DNA from: Dryas octopetala | Lineage: Eukaryota; Streptophyta; Magnoliopsida; Rosales; Rosaceae | Assembly (NCBI GenBank): GCA_963921425.1 | Contig: OY992836.1 | Coordinates: 21,803,889 to 21,867,888 of the forward strand | DNA: 64,000 nt | Direction: 5' to 3' | In this document: one piece after another, positions 10,385 through 24,424 of the stretch | Layout of the letters: each line of letters starts with the position of its first letter | Position numbering within the stretch: the first letter of the stretch is position 1 | Position numbers and translations under genes: made by a program | Notes under the pieces: generated by a model | Database searches by the model: none | Told to the model about the DNA's origin: nothing | What the model saw: only the letters and a program-made list of their open reading frames with translations

Positions 10385-13300
10385 TTACATGGTCTCCTTG
10401 CCCTTCTGATGGAGTACAGATTTATGCACAACTTCCCCAGTCGAGCTAACAAAGTAGGTCACCTGCTAACCCAAAACAACAAAAATATTAATTTTGTCAA
10501 ACATGATGGACAAATTCAGACTCCTACATTGTCCAAGGACCGCCAATAAATCTGTAATGAACCAGCACAAGAAATGAACACCCACAATCTCTAGTGAGCT
10601 GACTCTATGAAGAAGAAACCCATCCTCATTTATATGACCTCGATAAGCGCCTGCCTTGATTGGACCCGGATTCCCGATGTAGCTCAGACTACCTTGTTGT
10701 ACATGGCTAGTGCAACCCTGCCCACTTAAGTATGCATTCTGGAGAATGTATATGCATGGGTTAGGACTTGGGAGTCAGATTTTTCATTTAACTTGGAACA
10801 ATGGAATTGATGTAGAAATGAGGTATTATTTATAAACAACTATTGGTTCTTACCACTTCATATTTTATAAAAGTATGATGTAGAGACTCAAAAACTTGCT
10901 TTGTTTTGATTCCATCCTCACTATCTTCACATATAGCCAATGGGTGGAATCCAACAACTATGCGCCTGTATTTACAAAAGGCAATACAGCCAGTTGGCCA
11001 TTGGAAGATTAGTTACCACTCAATAAGCACAAGAGCTCAAAGGGTGGGGGCTAGTTGGGCAGCTCTTTCTTAAGATCATATCTTCTATACCACAGCAATT
11101 CCAGTTCATTTAAGCATCAGAATGAAAAAACAAAGTATTGGAATTGCATTGCCAAAATTACAGTAACTGTCAAACCAGAAACATTATGAGTCATGAAATA
11201 TCAATTATCAAGTTCAGAATATCAAAGCTGAAAGCCATAAAGAGAAATTAACTACAAACAGCCAAGACCATACAATTAATTAATTTTACCAGTTACTACT
11301 GGTTGCCTCTAGTGTCTTTGTCAGCCAATGCAACTGGTTTTCTCCAAATTCACTTAATGACCCTGTGATTAAAACCTTCACGTTTAAAATAAGTTTCAGT
11401 AAGAAAATAGAACAAATTAAGTACATACATACAGCAACAGTATATACATATATATGTGTATATATATATATATCATATCAATTCTTGGACGAACTGCCAG
11501 TCAATTAACCAAAACAACTTAGAAAGCTGAATTGAGGGAGACTTGCCAGATTAAAGGTAGTAAATAGAAGAAAGATAACATAAGGCAAAATAGGAAAAGT
11601 CAAGAAACCAATAAATTGACAAAGCAGTATCTATTTAGTAATGGTTGACTGACTGATCAAGGATAACTAACATACTCATCATACGCCCTTTAGGCACTCC
11701 TGAAGGAAAGTAAATAGCAATTTAATCCCCCTCACTCAAACCCCGAATCCCAAGATGAAAAATGAATATGTTCCTTATGTTGCATAGCATCAGACTTCAC
11801 TCACATACTTGCCACACATTGTAGTTAAAAAGTAGCACTAAATCCCCAATAACCAGAGGATGTCTTACTATGATGTAAAAAAATTTTAATTCAATTTTTC
11901 ATGAACCTATACCGGGGCTGTGTGTACACAAATGAACAACAAAAGATGAAGCATTTGAAGTGTCATAAACAAGAGGTTATTAACTGTGCTTTCAGTGGAA
12001 CTTTTAAAGAATATGCATATCCATGTATAACCCTGAAATCGACCCCATAACTTATGGCATAAGTGACTTAGTCAGACCCATTTTCATCTTGATCTTGCAA
12101 TTTATGTTACCTTTTCTTGGTTTTCTACATATACATAACATCTTATATGGATTCTACATCTATTACACACACACCACCTTATTAGTACCTTCTTGATAAA
12201 TACATTCCTATTAATATACAAGATAAGATGTGATCAGATAGACAAAATTGAAAATAAAAATAGAGCATACCTGTAATAACCCTGTATCCACCCCTATGAC
12301 ATCTAAGGTTTTCTCGTAAGGTATCTTGATCTTCTTTTGGAAGTAACCTCCTCCATGTCTTTCTGATACTCCAGTGGTGTACCTACAGGTGCTATTATTC
12401 ATGACTACCTACCAAAACAGTTTTAAGCAGAAAAATAAAAAGACAACAACAACATAGCTGAATCTGACACATAGAAATAACAAAACTTATATGACACAAA
12501 TGTATTCAATTCAAAGAATATTGCATATAGGACAGCATACCAGGGAACTTTTAGTGATGAGAAATGCAGAGTACCCTGTAAACGAATATATCAAGCAATG
12601 TTACTAACAGTTGACCAATGAAATCAACTTAATTAGGGAAGGAACAACTTCTAGACTTTAACAATTTCTACCCAAGGTAATCTATCGATTTTATTCACTC
12701 TTGTAAAGTAATATACCACGATTTACAAATTAGTCCCATCATATTAAGATTCTTACCAAGTTACAAGATATTTCTTCCACGTTGACAGTTTAATACCTTA
12801 ATTCTGAAAACAAACAGATTAGTGGCTTTCAACATCAAAAATTTTGTGAAGGACAAAAAGACCTTACATTTTGCATGAGCGGATCATCTTTCCCAATATC
12901 ACTAATGTCCACCACAAACTTTGCCTTGTAACTCTTTGCCACCTTCTCAATCTTCATCAACAAGAAGAATCATAATTAGACCAGGAAAATATTGGGGAAG
13001 GGGGGGCAATTAGTAGAGCAGTTACCTGATGAAACCAGACTCAAGAAAAGAACAAGATTAAAAGAAAAGGAAAACGGTAAACATTAATTAAAAAATAGGA
13101 AAATATAGCCACCGAGAAAAATGTACAAGATCAACAATCCAAAAGTAACAGATGCAAAGTAACCACAACAATTTAGGAACAATAATCATATCCAGAAAGA
13201 GAGCTTTTTAAAAAGAGGAGAAAAAAATCCTCGCTTTTTAGACTATTGGCCAAATAAGCTAGTACCCCACAAGCAAAAGCCATACACTAGCAAGAAAAAC

Positions 13301-13571
13301 CATAAGAATGAGACCGAATTATTCAAGAAGCATTAAAAATCCATTAAAAAAAAAACCAAGATAAGAAACTGACCTGTTTCAGAAGATGGGTCTGTTTGTT
13401 GAGAGGTCTAAAGCCTCCTCTAACGGTGATAAAGTAAAGATCATGCGGTCTGCTCTCACTTGTATCATGGTACACAGACTTTTGAGGCTGACCCACTTGA
13501 AAAGCAAGGTAGAGACCAAAGCAGAGACACACCTGTGCCGCCAAAGTAGGAACCCAAGAGGGTTTCTCCAT
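10385..13571 (-). CDS. Divergent TRAP-type metallophosphoesterase-fold protein, membrane-anchored, likely catalytically dead; 8 exons
   Basis: Exons on the minus strand: 13374-13571, 12868-12951, 12541-12575, 12271-12382, 11290-11375, 10854-10965, 10586-10738, 10385-10462. All are GT-AG with continuous phase, giving 285 residues. Residues 8-26 form a hydrophobic signal-anchor. The rest aligns by eye along the tartrate-resistant/purple acid phosphatase fold: strand 1 LYFITVRGG (45-53), FVVDISDIG (78-86), KVPWY (103-107), VIGVDTG (134-140), QLHWLTKTLEA then WRIVVGFHPL (172-181), and YEVNAYLSGQGC (207-218). The metal-binding motifs expected at these places (GDWG, GDN, GHYP, GHDH) are replaced by VRGG, SDIG, GFHP and GQGC, so metal binding is probably lost. 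The start of exon 5 (11375) is the least certain border. Function is unknown. I recall similar plant proteins but not a gene symbol. Confidence 0.75.
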
Positions 13572-15180
13572 TCTTTAACAGAGATATATCAATCTCACTG
13601 CCTCTCTGTCTCTGCTCAGTGATAGCTCCACTTACAGATCTGAATGAATACCTGAGAAACTGTAATCTAGGGGATATAATATTGTGGATAACCTTAAACT
13701 ATTACTAATTCCTAAAGCATTATTGTGCGCACGTCTATTATTAATCATTACTCTTCTGTAGATCTTCACATGCTTTCTATACCAGGTTGGATCATGCTTG
13801 GTGGGCCCACGTAAGTTCAGTGGGTATCAAGTCATATGATGCCATGTGTAATTTACTGAAATTAATGGACAGGCGACTGGGAAAAAAAAAAAAATTAAGA
13901 TTAAATATCAAATGTCAATAGTTTTTTAATAAAACAGTAAGACACTAATTTTTTTTAATTTAAGTACTAATTTAGAGTAAAACATTTTAGATTAGGTTAC
14001 AAATCAGTTTGTTATACAGTTGTGACTGTTGAACAGTTACAGTTGTAATTGTCGAACAGTCACAATTGTGACTATTTAAAATTTATAAACAATCCAAATT
14101 TTTAAGGATTTCATACTTTTGATTTAGGTTTGGGGGATAAAATCATATAACCCAAAGACTAAATATTAAAGTTTAAGCCATGCAAATATTGAAAAAACAA
14201 CAAATTAATAAAAAAGTTATGACTGTTAGACAGTCACAGTTCGATATAACCATGCTTTTTAAAGTTGGTACCTAAACTGAAATTTAGTACCTAAAGTGAA
14301 ATGACATAAATGTTTTAGTAGTTGAAATGAAAAAACATTATAATTTGGTACCTAAAGTCAATGGACCTAAAAAAAAAATGGACAAGGGGCACTGGCGCAA
14401 AGGAGCACTGTGTTTTTATTGGTTTGCAAAGTAGTGCAAACCATTGTGTTTTTTTTTTTAATGTTATTCACTTTCTTCTTCGATCCATATATTCTACCGA
14501 CTTTTTTTTTTATTCTACACTATATTTTTATGATTCGAACTATTTATTTTTTAGATAATTATTTAAAAATCATCTATGTAAAAAATTAATTAAATTAAAA
14601 ATTATTTGGACATGTAATCGTTATCAAAATAAACGTTTGGTGAATCAAATTGTTATTAAAACTATATGTTTATTTATAATTTTTATACTTATATCTAAAA
14701 AACGAACAATTTCAATTATAAATTTATACTGTAAAATGAAAATAATAAAAAGATATATCCATAAAAAAGGTGGATTGTTGTTCTTTGTTTTTTTGGGTTT
14801 TCATGAGAATTTAACCTTTAAGTTATAGTTGTTTGTTAAATTGTCCAATGCAGATTAGTAGGAACAGATGGGGATTGTTGAATCGAAAAGCTGTGCAAAT
14901 GGAAGAAGACTGAGACATAACAAGTGCATTTCAGAGGCACCACACATGTAGAAAGAGATTTGTGTATTTTGGAATAATACCAAGATTATTCCGTTTTTGT
15001 TCTTACATTAGCTTTCTAGTAATCCGTTGTTTTTAAAACTCACTTGTTCCTAAAATACAAATGGGTTTCAAATGTTGTATATCAAGCTCGCCACTATTTT
15101 TCCTTGTTTAAAAGAAAAAAAGGGTAAAACAATTTGATCAAGATGCTAACCAAGATACAGTATAAGATCTAATTCATTTC
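13572..15180. other. Intergenic, no gene recognised
   Basis: A/T-rich spacer between the start of the phosphoesterase-like gene and the 3' flank of the FIP1 gene. It contains repeated GACTGTT/AACAGTC half-sites (13990-14070 and near 14220) that form imperfect hairpins. Short open frames around 14361-14828 are low-complexity and not supported. Confidence 0.5.
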
Positions 15181-15692
15181 AACCGACACCAGTGTAGTAG
15201 AATTCTCCAACACATTGGAAAAGCTTCCCTTTGTGGCTCGGTTCTTCACTCTCAGTTCTTCAGCCTCGAAGTGCCAGTATCAAGCTCTTGCCTTGCATCC
15301 CATGGCACCTGGCTCATCTGCATGGATCCAATAAACAGCATTTTCCAGGTCTGGCAGATGACCCTCCAAGCACGCCGGATAAAACCTGAGCAATAAAATT
15401 AAGAATAGTCGCCAAAAGCAATCCTGTGCCACCATCAGTGACCAGTTCAATGTTACAATGACCAGTATGTACAAAAGAAAACATCAAAAAGTATAGGGTG
15501 ACAGCATGGTTACAAGATGATATATAACTACTGCAGTGGTACATGGCCTTCTAGGGAACCCTACAAAAACCAGTTCAAAACTAGTCAAATGATTGCACCG
15601 CCTGGGAGTCAGAAGTGAATAATCAGGCCGAGCATAACTTCCCTCATGCCACAGCAATTCAGCCAACTAACCTAAGTTTTGTAATTTCAGAT

Positions 15693-18600
15693 TTAGTTGC
15701 TGATCCACCTTCTTTTCCGAGCTGGCCGTTCTGGTTTAATCTCAGATTCCACAGGAGTCTCACTATTGGTGGAAGGCAGCACTTCACTCTCCATCTTCTT
15801 AATTGCCAATGTTTCTTTTTCACTAGGCATTGGAAGCTTGAAGCGCTCACTTCGTTTCTTCAACTTCTCGACTGTGTCGAGATGCCGGTCCTCCAATGGT
15901 TTTGTGTCTGCATCCCTAATATCCTGTTCACCAGCATCTTTCTCCTCAGCCAATGAATGTTGGTTATCAAAAGCCTCAGCTGGTTTGGAGGCTTCGTCTG
16001 GAAGTTTACTGGCATCTGAGGATCCTCTGTTGTTATTCCTATCAAGCTCTTTCAACTTTAACTTCAACGTAGACTTACTGTTGAGACTGTAATCCCTCTC
16101 CTTATGGCTTGTCCAGCGTTCCAATTTGGAGCGCCCCCTTCTTAAATCCTGCTGTTCATCATCAGAGGATGCATCTTCTCTATGCCTTTTGGAAGAGTGA
16201 CGGTGCGGTGGGATTTCCTCACCAATTCCTTGCTCACGGGTGACTTTCAAGCCCTAATGGGGTAAAAGAAGCAATAATGAGAAAATAACCCAACCCAGAA
16301 GGAAACATCCTATATTTCATCAACTAGGGTCAAGCACAAAGGCTTGTGATGATGAATAACAAGCACAACTCTGCATGAAAACTTCCTCGATTAGTCAATA
16401 AATTGTCAATTAGTAAATATATATGCTGTTCTATTTGTTATATATTGTTTTATCCAACTGCCATATGTTCCATGATGCGGGTTAGCATCCCCCTCCGTAC
16501 CACCCTCCCCACTGGTCAAACCACCAACCTCATTTGAAAGGGGAAAGATAGCATGGGCTGATTCATCTTTCCCGGGCTGATTCAAATGCAGCTAAAACAT
16601 GACCATTGGTCTCGGAAAAGAGCAACAAATCATCGAATATGTGATCATTGCTGACCATGCAAAAATTCCATCCGCAGAAGCTACCGCTAATTAGGAGAAG
16701 GTATCAATGCAATCTTCTGATTGCTTTTGTAAATAAAAGAGGAAATGGAAAACTTAACCCACACTCCAGCAGAGAAACATGAAAGAGAATAGATCCAAAC
16801 AAAGTGAAAGTCTACTTTGTAGATGCTCAGAATCAAGTATCCATTTGACATCAGAACTCCATTGTTATGAGAAAAAAAAAATTTGGGATTTGATTAGAAT
16901 GAGATCTGAAATCAAGCTTGCACCCTATATACATTATTTTTCTTTTTTTGGCCAGTATATACATTATTTTTCAAGAGAAGAAAAACAATACAAGAATTAA
17001 AAGGAAAAAACAACAATCAAATTAAACAAGAGAACTGATGTCAAGAATGGAACATACCATCTCCTTACTATGACCACTTTGGTCTTCTTGATGTCTCTTG
17101 GAAGTGACTGAAGTGCTGTTATCAACAATCTCTGATTCTTTATTCTTCCTTGTATTCTCTTTATGTTTTCTGTCGTGAACCTTTTGGTTATCAGCACGTT
17201 CATTGCGTGTACTTGATCTCTCCTTGACGGATCTCCTCTCATCATTATTTATTTGATTTCCACGCCCATAAACATCCTCACGTCCCCTATGATGCGAGCT
17301 TTCCTCCTCAACCCTATCCCTTCTTTTAGATGGTTCACTGTGTCGCCCAGTCTCTTTATATTGGTGCTCCTTATCAGAGCCTTTGTTTTCATCCTTTGCC
17401 CTATTATGGCCTGCCCATGCTTTGTCTTCTGCACCACGCCCACCTCTTATAGCAGCTCGTCCTTCATCTCTTTCCCGCTTGGGTATATTTTCTTCATGGG
17501 ATTGTTTAAGCCTATGCCACTCCTCCCTCTCTCTTTGCCTGTCACCTCTCTCCCTCTGCAACCAGCTTTCATCTTTGTGCCTGACAGAGTGGTGATCATC
17601 AAGATTTTCTCTAACTCTCTGCTGGTCATCTCTCTTACGCTGATCCGAAACTTCATCCCTTTCACGCTTTCGGCGATTGGTATTTTCTCTGTGGCCATGC
17701 AAAAATTCTTCTTTATCTATATGGTCTCTCCTCATGTGTTCCTCATCTTTCCTTTTCTTGCCATGGTAATCATCCATATGTTCGTACCTGCCCTTCAAAC
17801 TATCTTCTCTTTCCCTGGGTCGTGAGCCAACATCCTTATCATGATAAACCCTATAGCTGCCATTATCTAACTGTTTTCTTGACTGCAGATGTTCATCTTT
17901 GTCACTCCTCTCAGTTTCTCGAACCTTACTCCTGTGCCTGGATCCCATTTCATCACCACGTTCCCTCTTCCTTGTTTCTTCAGTTCTAATCCTTCTGCTA
18001 TAAGGATCATCATCTCTCCGTTGCCATGCTCCATCAAGATTGTCCCTCTCCTTCCGCCTATGAAGCCCATCATTTTTCAGTTGCAGATGATGAGCAGAGT
18101 TGGGATCCCAGTCCCTATAAGGATAAGAGTCCTCTCTCCCTTTTACTATCATGTGACTTCTTTCTGGTTCCTGCCTACCATCACGGTTTTTCCTTTGGAA
18201 CCCCTGTTCATTTTCATCTAAGTGCCTCTTGATGCCCCCCATGTGTGTTGAACGTCCTTGAATGACTTCCTCCTCAGCCCCATCCCTCCACTTCTGATAA
18301 TCCCTGCTGCTTCCAGATCTTGCTTTGCTGTTGTCACTACTTCTTGCAGCCTTTGAGTCCTCGCCATCATCAAGCTCTTCATCAGCAGATTGTTCAACTC
18401 GTGAACTTAACTTTTGATGCTTTGGAGCCCCATCTTGAAGGGCATCATTTACAGTTACGACAGCCATTTCCACCTTTTCCATTCCAGAGCTTCCATCAGC
18501 CATTATAGGCTCATCTTGATCACCATCTCTATGCTCATCACTTGACTCGCAGGCATCCCTATTTGTGGCTGGAGATGATATCAGTGGACTATGTTTACCA

Positions 18601-21600
18601 TCCATGCTTTCCACTGATCCTTCCTTCTGAATGTCGAGAAATTTCTTATCCCTCGTATTTCGGCTAGGAGTCACACGAGGAGATCTGTCACGTGCTCTTC
18701 CCTGTGTTCCCCTGTATTAATAAGGAGAGAGTTAAAGACGTCCGCGAAGTTTCAACTTGAAACTGGTCAAGTCCATATTAATTCAAGAACTCAAGCTGAT
18801 TAGATCAGCCTTAAACAAATCAATGAAAAGAACCCAGAAAATTCATGAAGAATACAATATTTTGACAAATGCACCATCAATCAAGCAAAAAAACTATGCT
18901 ACCATGCTGTGTACTGCAGAAGAGTTTCACAAGGCCAAAATAATTCTCTTCTCAATTTAAAGTTCCAATTCTTTAAGCACATAGTGTGATTTTGTTAAAG
19001 ATAACAAACGTCATGTTATTAATTCATTAATCAATGAATACATAATAACTAACTTCCAGTCTTCCACCTGTATGAATCATTGCCATTATGACCATTTTGA
19101 TCTATGTTATCTTTTTCATTCTAAGAAAATCACGTTCTGCATTTTTCATTTATGCTTTTAATCCTCTTTGTATTCTTGTATGATGCTTCTCTGGTACACA
19201 TGAAAGTATAGTCAATTTTGCACTGTTCACTGACATAAAAGCATATAAAAAAGATGAGTCAATATGAAGTGATGCATCTATGAGTATCTTGGCCTTGTTT
19301 TACTTTTGAATTCTGATTTTTTTATATTATTATTTGGGTCCCAGATGTGATACCAAACAGATGGAGAGTTATACTGATTTGAAGTCTAGGGTTAAAAAGT
19401 TTCTATTGTAAGTGAACATTAAAAGAGCAATAAGAGCTTTTACACTAAGTGCCAGAATTGGAATTCTCTGGTCCAGTATTTTATCAGTATTTTTCAAGGT
19501 TTTCATTATTAACCTGTCCTAGAGTTTTTTTCATTATATGGGTAGCAGCTTTCAACATGACACAAACCAATATTATCCTATTACCTTTCCTCATAGGCAG
19601 AGCCAAAATTCCCGCCACGATAACTAGGAGTCTGGCTCCCAGAACCAGGATATTGGACTGGCGATTCCGGAGGGAAGGGCAAAATTCCATCTTCTTCAGG
19701 TATGTTATCATGGAATGGCATTTTTCTTTCAACATGCTCCCTCTTTCCATCATTGTAAGCCTGAGAAAAGCCATCAAAATACACACTGTCAACCTGTGCA
19801 AGGTCTCCACCAACAGCACTTCTACCAAAATCCTCTCTTGGGAGATCATTTTCAGTTTTGTCCGGGACACCATTTCCTGCGGAGGAATCATCATCTAAAG
19901 AGTCCTGCAAGACAATCTGTTTGCAGAATAGCCAGCAGTTAACATATACTGCATATCCAAAAATAAGATAAGAACACAAAAAAATGGGCTCAACACACTA
20001 AAGAATGACTTTGATTAGTACCTCAATGATTGCATCTGAATCACGAATTCGAGGCGGTCGGGTATCAATCGAGGGGAGACGCTCACCATAACCACCTTCC
20101 ACCTGTATTGCTCTTCCAGTTGGCTGGCATGAAACCAATAAACCATTGAGTTTGGCAACTAAACTTTTTTTTTTTTGTTTATTTACCAATGAGTTTGGAA
20201 AGTAAGATATGTGTTTTATCAGGCCAGCAAGAGCTATTCATTATCAATGCAACTGTACAAGATGCAAAGACCAAGAAGACAGATAACAAGAAATAAAATA
20301 TCTCTGAGACAGCAAAACTTAAAATGCAAGATATAGTTTTATATGTTGAAACAGCATGAAATCAGCTATACATACTATAGGTGGACGCAGACGAGCAGAT
20401 CCTTTTACTATATCACTTTGCCCAACATCTGATTTTCCAGGATTTGCATTTTCAGCAGGAAAGTCATGAATACCAGTTGCTGCTGCTAATTCTGGGGGCA
20501 GATCTGGATCATATTCCTGGGATGAACACAGTAAAAGGTAAAGTTCCCTCTTTCACTTTTTTTACCAAAATATGGTTGCAGAGAATCAAAAATTTTAGAA
20601 AAATAAAAGACCAAATGTTGTTCTAGAGATACATAATCACCTCATTACCTGTTCTGTTCGTCCACTTTCATAAACTCGAATTTTGCTTTGCATGGTGGAC
20701 TCCAAGCGAAGCTGTTCCTGCAAATTTAAAATGAAGGGATACTTATAGCCTTCCCTTATACAATAGACAAAATGCTTTAGGGTTTATTGTTACCAGCTGT
20801 TTGCAATAATCTTTCCAGCTATCTTCATTTAAGCCAAAGTTGAAAAAGTCTGATGTATCAACACCAGGATATTTCCAAGGTTTTTCCTCAAATCCATCAA
20901 TGTCAACATCAAATATGGACCTGAACATCATAAGCAGTTTCACAAAAAACAAAAAAATCTCATGAGTAAAACAACCTTGAAAGTACCAAGGGACTGTACA
21001 TGACAAAAAATATTAGACTGGTGTCGGCAACCACAGAGCCAACAAAAAAAAACACACACACACAAAATAATAGCAAGCTTCCAATCAACACTAAACTCCA
21101 TCACTCATTGCAACCTAGCAATTTATAATGATGAAGAAAATGTAATAACTTCAGCATGATTTTCACATATCTAACCTACAATACCAAATTAGGTAGTAGA
21201 AAACTTAACAATTTCTTCCAACCCAAAGAAAATGGAGAAGAAAACATGACAGTATGACACTATCATGGAAATCAGTAAACAAAAAATACAGTTCACTGCG
21301 TATATTGGTAACTTAAAACTATAATGAATATTACTTGTGTGAAGGAAGCGTGAATTCCAGTCCACCGCCGAAACCGCGACCAGCCATATTGTTACCCCAA
21401 CCAGGCATACCAAAGCCTGAATGAAAATTTTTCTGCACTGGAGTACCATTTTTCAATCCTGTTGGTCTCCAGTCACCTCTACCTCGACCAGCTATAGGAC
21501 CCATGCTTACAAGTGGACGAACTTGACCTGGGACTCCTCCAGGGCCAGAAGAAGGTCCAGGCATTGGCACAGCACCAGGTCTTACATACTGCATAAGAAC

Positions 21601-24355
21601 AGAAAACAGTTTTTAGGTATAAAAGTAAGGCACTAAAATAAAATTTACCAAATATCAAACTACTAAAATGCAAACTGTTCCTTATGTCGCATATGAGATA
21701 CAAAATCACAAAATGAGATATGGCAGCAGATTGATTCAACAAGTGTTTACTATATAGTATATACAAATATATATATATATATATGATGAGGAGCTCCAAA
21801 TACAATTGTCTAAGTCCAAGGCTGAAAGCAAAAACAGCTTGATGGAGATGCTATAGGAATGGGGAGGCACCCATGCCGGGGTGCTCCAAATGAAAGCAGA
21901 ATGCAACCTCCACAATGGGACCTCTACAACAGCCAACACTTACCCAACTGGGAAGCACTACAATTGACTGCTAAAAATTTAGAAGAAAAAAACAAAAAAT
22001 TAGTTATCACTAAATGAAGCACTCAAAAACTACTGTAGAAAGATATTAATCACTAAAAATGATGAAAACTCACATACAGTAAAACTGGTTCAATCCATTG
22101 ACTTAACCTATGAAGCAATTTAAGCTAAGCTCAGATTATCAAAGCAAGTTCTGTCTTCCAAAATTTGTTTAGAACAAGTACAAACAGTGGTTTATCAATT
22201 ATTTAGGGTGAAATATAATATGCATTGGCAGTCCAGTTCACCTATCTAGAAAACATGGTCTGAACAACTGACACGATGTACTGGCATTATCAAGAGTTTC
22301 GAGCAGTATTCTTTTTTATTTGGATAAATGAAGTGTTTATGCACTTGTTCATAGAGTATATAATGTGGAAATTGCTTAAACCATAACTGCACCTTTTACC
22401 GCAGCAAGACTCTGTAAAGGGCAGATGTTTGAGATCAATGAGGGCATACTACGTATAAATTTATTGTGGTATAAAACAAACCTCATCACTTGCAAAAATT
22501 TTGGAAGTGAGAGTAATTTTTGTATGGAAATTCTGAACCCATTAACAATATGTCTCCATAGCTAACTATCATTGTAATCCTCATATCTTAAGCTCTGTAG
22601 TAAATGTGCTGTCAGACCTCTCAGTAGTTAGTGTGCCTCAGAAAGGCAATGCCGAAGAACTCACCAGTAGAATCTAAATTATTCATATCAGCAATAAAGT
22701 AGCATCATGTATGATGATAAAACATTGACAATGGTGAAGAAATCTGAGGATCGGAAGTTGCGAAGGTTTGTTAAATATTCAGGAGAAATGCATCATTGAT
22801 CAGTGACATTTGTCTGCGGGAGCAATATTTCTCAAGAAGAGTAGTTATAAACAGCCTGTTTAGTAGTGTTCGTTAAATAATTTCTTTTAAGAGAAAATAA
22901 AAAAGGTTATAAAGGGCATCACCCCAATTGTCCGCAGCTAAGCCCAGGTAGAAAGAATTGTAGTTACTGAAAGTTTAGAGTAAAGGAAAAGGCAACTTCA
23001 TATAATTTCATAACATGCATCTCCCCGTTTATTGTTTTGATCACTGGAGATATTCTGGAAATTCCAAAACCTGCTATCTGAAGACATACCTAACAGGCTG
23101 AAAGCAACTGCATCTACTTGGGATTGGGGGGGAAAAGAAAAGAAAAGAAAATCTTAGCAAAGTATACTTCACCAAGAAGCTAATGCCCAGTTAATTCAAA
23201 TTCAGTTACTCAATAAACATAATTGGAGAAAGGACATATTTGATTTTTGTACTGAGTAATTCCACTCTCTGTAGTGACTTTCATTCAAATTTTCGAGTAC
23301 TATAAAATCAAGTAAGTATCACAATTCTAAAACAAATCCAAATTATTAATTTCCACTTCACTAATAAATCAACAATAATATTCACATTGTACAAATCATT
23401 ACAATGCACAAACTTACAATTTTAATTTCTCATAAAAAAAGGGGAGACCCCATATACACAAAGTTCCCTACTTTAATCAACATAATAACAAAACTAAACT
23501 AACCTTAAACTGAGAATGAAATGGATGATACCCATGACTGCTATACCCAATTTTTGGGGCCACCACCATGCTGCCACCGCCAGCAGCTTTCCCAGCCTCA
23601 GCCATCTCCTTTCTCTCTCCATCAGCCACCTGTGCCCCATCTTCGCCCCACTCTTGCTCGTCAATCGCAGGGTTCAGCTCACCGTCGGCAACAATAACCA
23701 ACCCATCTTCATCATCGTCATCATCGCCTTCACCATTGCCGCCTCTCTCCATAGCCATAGGCCCGTGATTGTTATCGTTCAACACTATCTGCAAATCATC
23801 CTCGCTATCGTCACTATCCCAATCATCTTCGCCTCTATCACCATCCCTTCTAGAACCTTCTGGGTTTTCCATATTCACTGCTGAATTATTCACCGGCACG
23901 ATATCCGATAGCCCCGGAATCACCGGGTCCAAACCCATATCATCAACTTCATTGTTACCCTCCTCGATGTCGAAATTCACATCCTTGTCCATCAAATCCA
24001 CATCTTTACCACCAATATTAGAATCCACGGAATCCACTTTTGGCAATTTCTCATCTTTCGCCTCCAAAACCCTAGACCCACCAGCTGAATCGGCGTCTTT
24101 AGTCGAATTGGTGGGGATAGAGTCGGCGGGAGCTAGGGTTTGAGTATTGGATGGGTTGGGAGCAGAGGGATTAGAATGAGGAGCTGCGTAGAGGATCTCG
24201 TCGTCTTCCGTATGGAGGTTGAGATCGATCGGACGGTGGAGAGATTGGGGTGCAGTGGAGGCTTGTTGGGGCTGCGGAGCAGTTGATGATTGGGACGAAA
24301 CGAAGGGTTGAAGAACGTCTGTGTAGAGATCTCCGAATTCGTCGTCGTCTTCCAT
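15693..24355 (-). CDS. FIPS5: FIP1[V]-like polyadenylation factor subunit (FIPS5), 9 exons
   Basis: Exons on the minus strand: 23504-24355, 21335-21588, 20794-20920, 20649-20717, 20376-20516, 20022-20123, 19585-19916, 17058-18711, 15693-16253. The frame is continuous, giving 1363 residues. The N-terminal part is acidic (Asp/Glu-rich, about 1-250), followed by a Gly/Pro-rich stretch. The Fip1 core motif is in exon 3 (about residues 384-408: WKYPGVDTSDFFNFG then NEDSWKDYC). The large exon 8 encodes a long charged Arg/Asp/Glu/Lys-Ser region, typical of plant FIP1[V], and the C-terminus ends KPERPARKRRW. FIP1 bridges poly(A) polymerase, CPSF30 and other CPSF/CstF subunits; the plant protein binds RNA and stimulates poly(A) polymerase in the nucleus. 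It is somewhat longer than the Arabidopsis protein as I recall it (about 1.2 k residues). The leader carries a (GA)n run. Confidence 0.93.
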
Positions 24356-24369
24356 CTGAACGAGTGTTT

Positions 24370-24370
<1 letters not shown>

Positions 24371-24416
<46 letters not shown>
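24371..24416. repeat. (AG)n microsatellite in the FIP1 5' leader
   Basis: An uninterrupted AG dinucleotide run of about 46 bp starts 15 bp upstream of the FIP1 start codon, so the mRNA leader has a CU-rich tract. Such runs are common in plant 5'UTRs and vary in length between alleles. Confidence 0.9.

Positions 24417-24424
<8 letters not shown>

Noticed and set aside
15697..16092. Plus-strand open frame of 131 aa
   Set aside because: It lies antisense to the last FIP1 exon, and its Ser/Leu composition is what the complement of a Glu/Lys/Arg-rich region gives.
17253..17825. Plus-strand open frame of 190 aa, hydrophobic, resembling a membrane protein
   Set aside because: It is the complement of the charged FIP1 exon 8. 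Antisense of Arg/Glu/Asp-rich codons yields Phe/Ser/Leu-rich frames.
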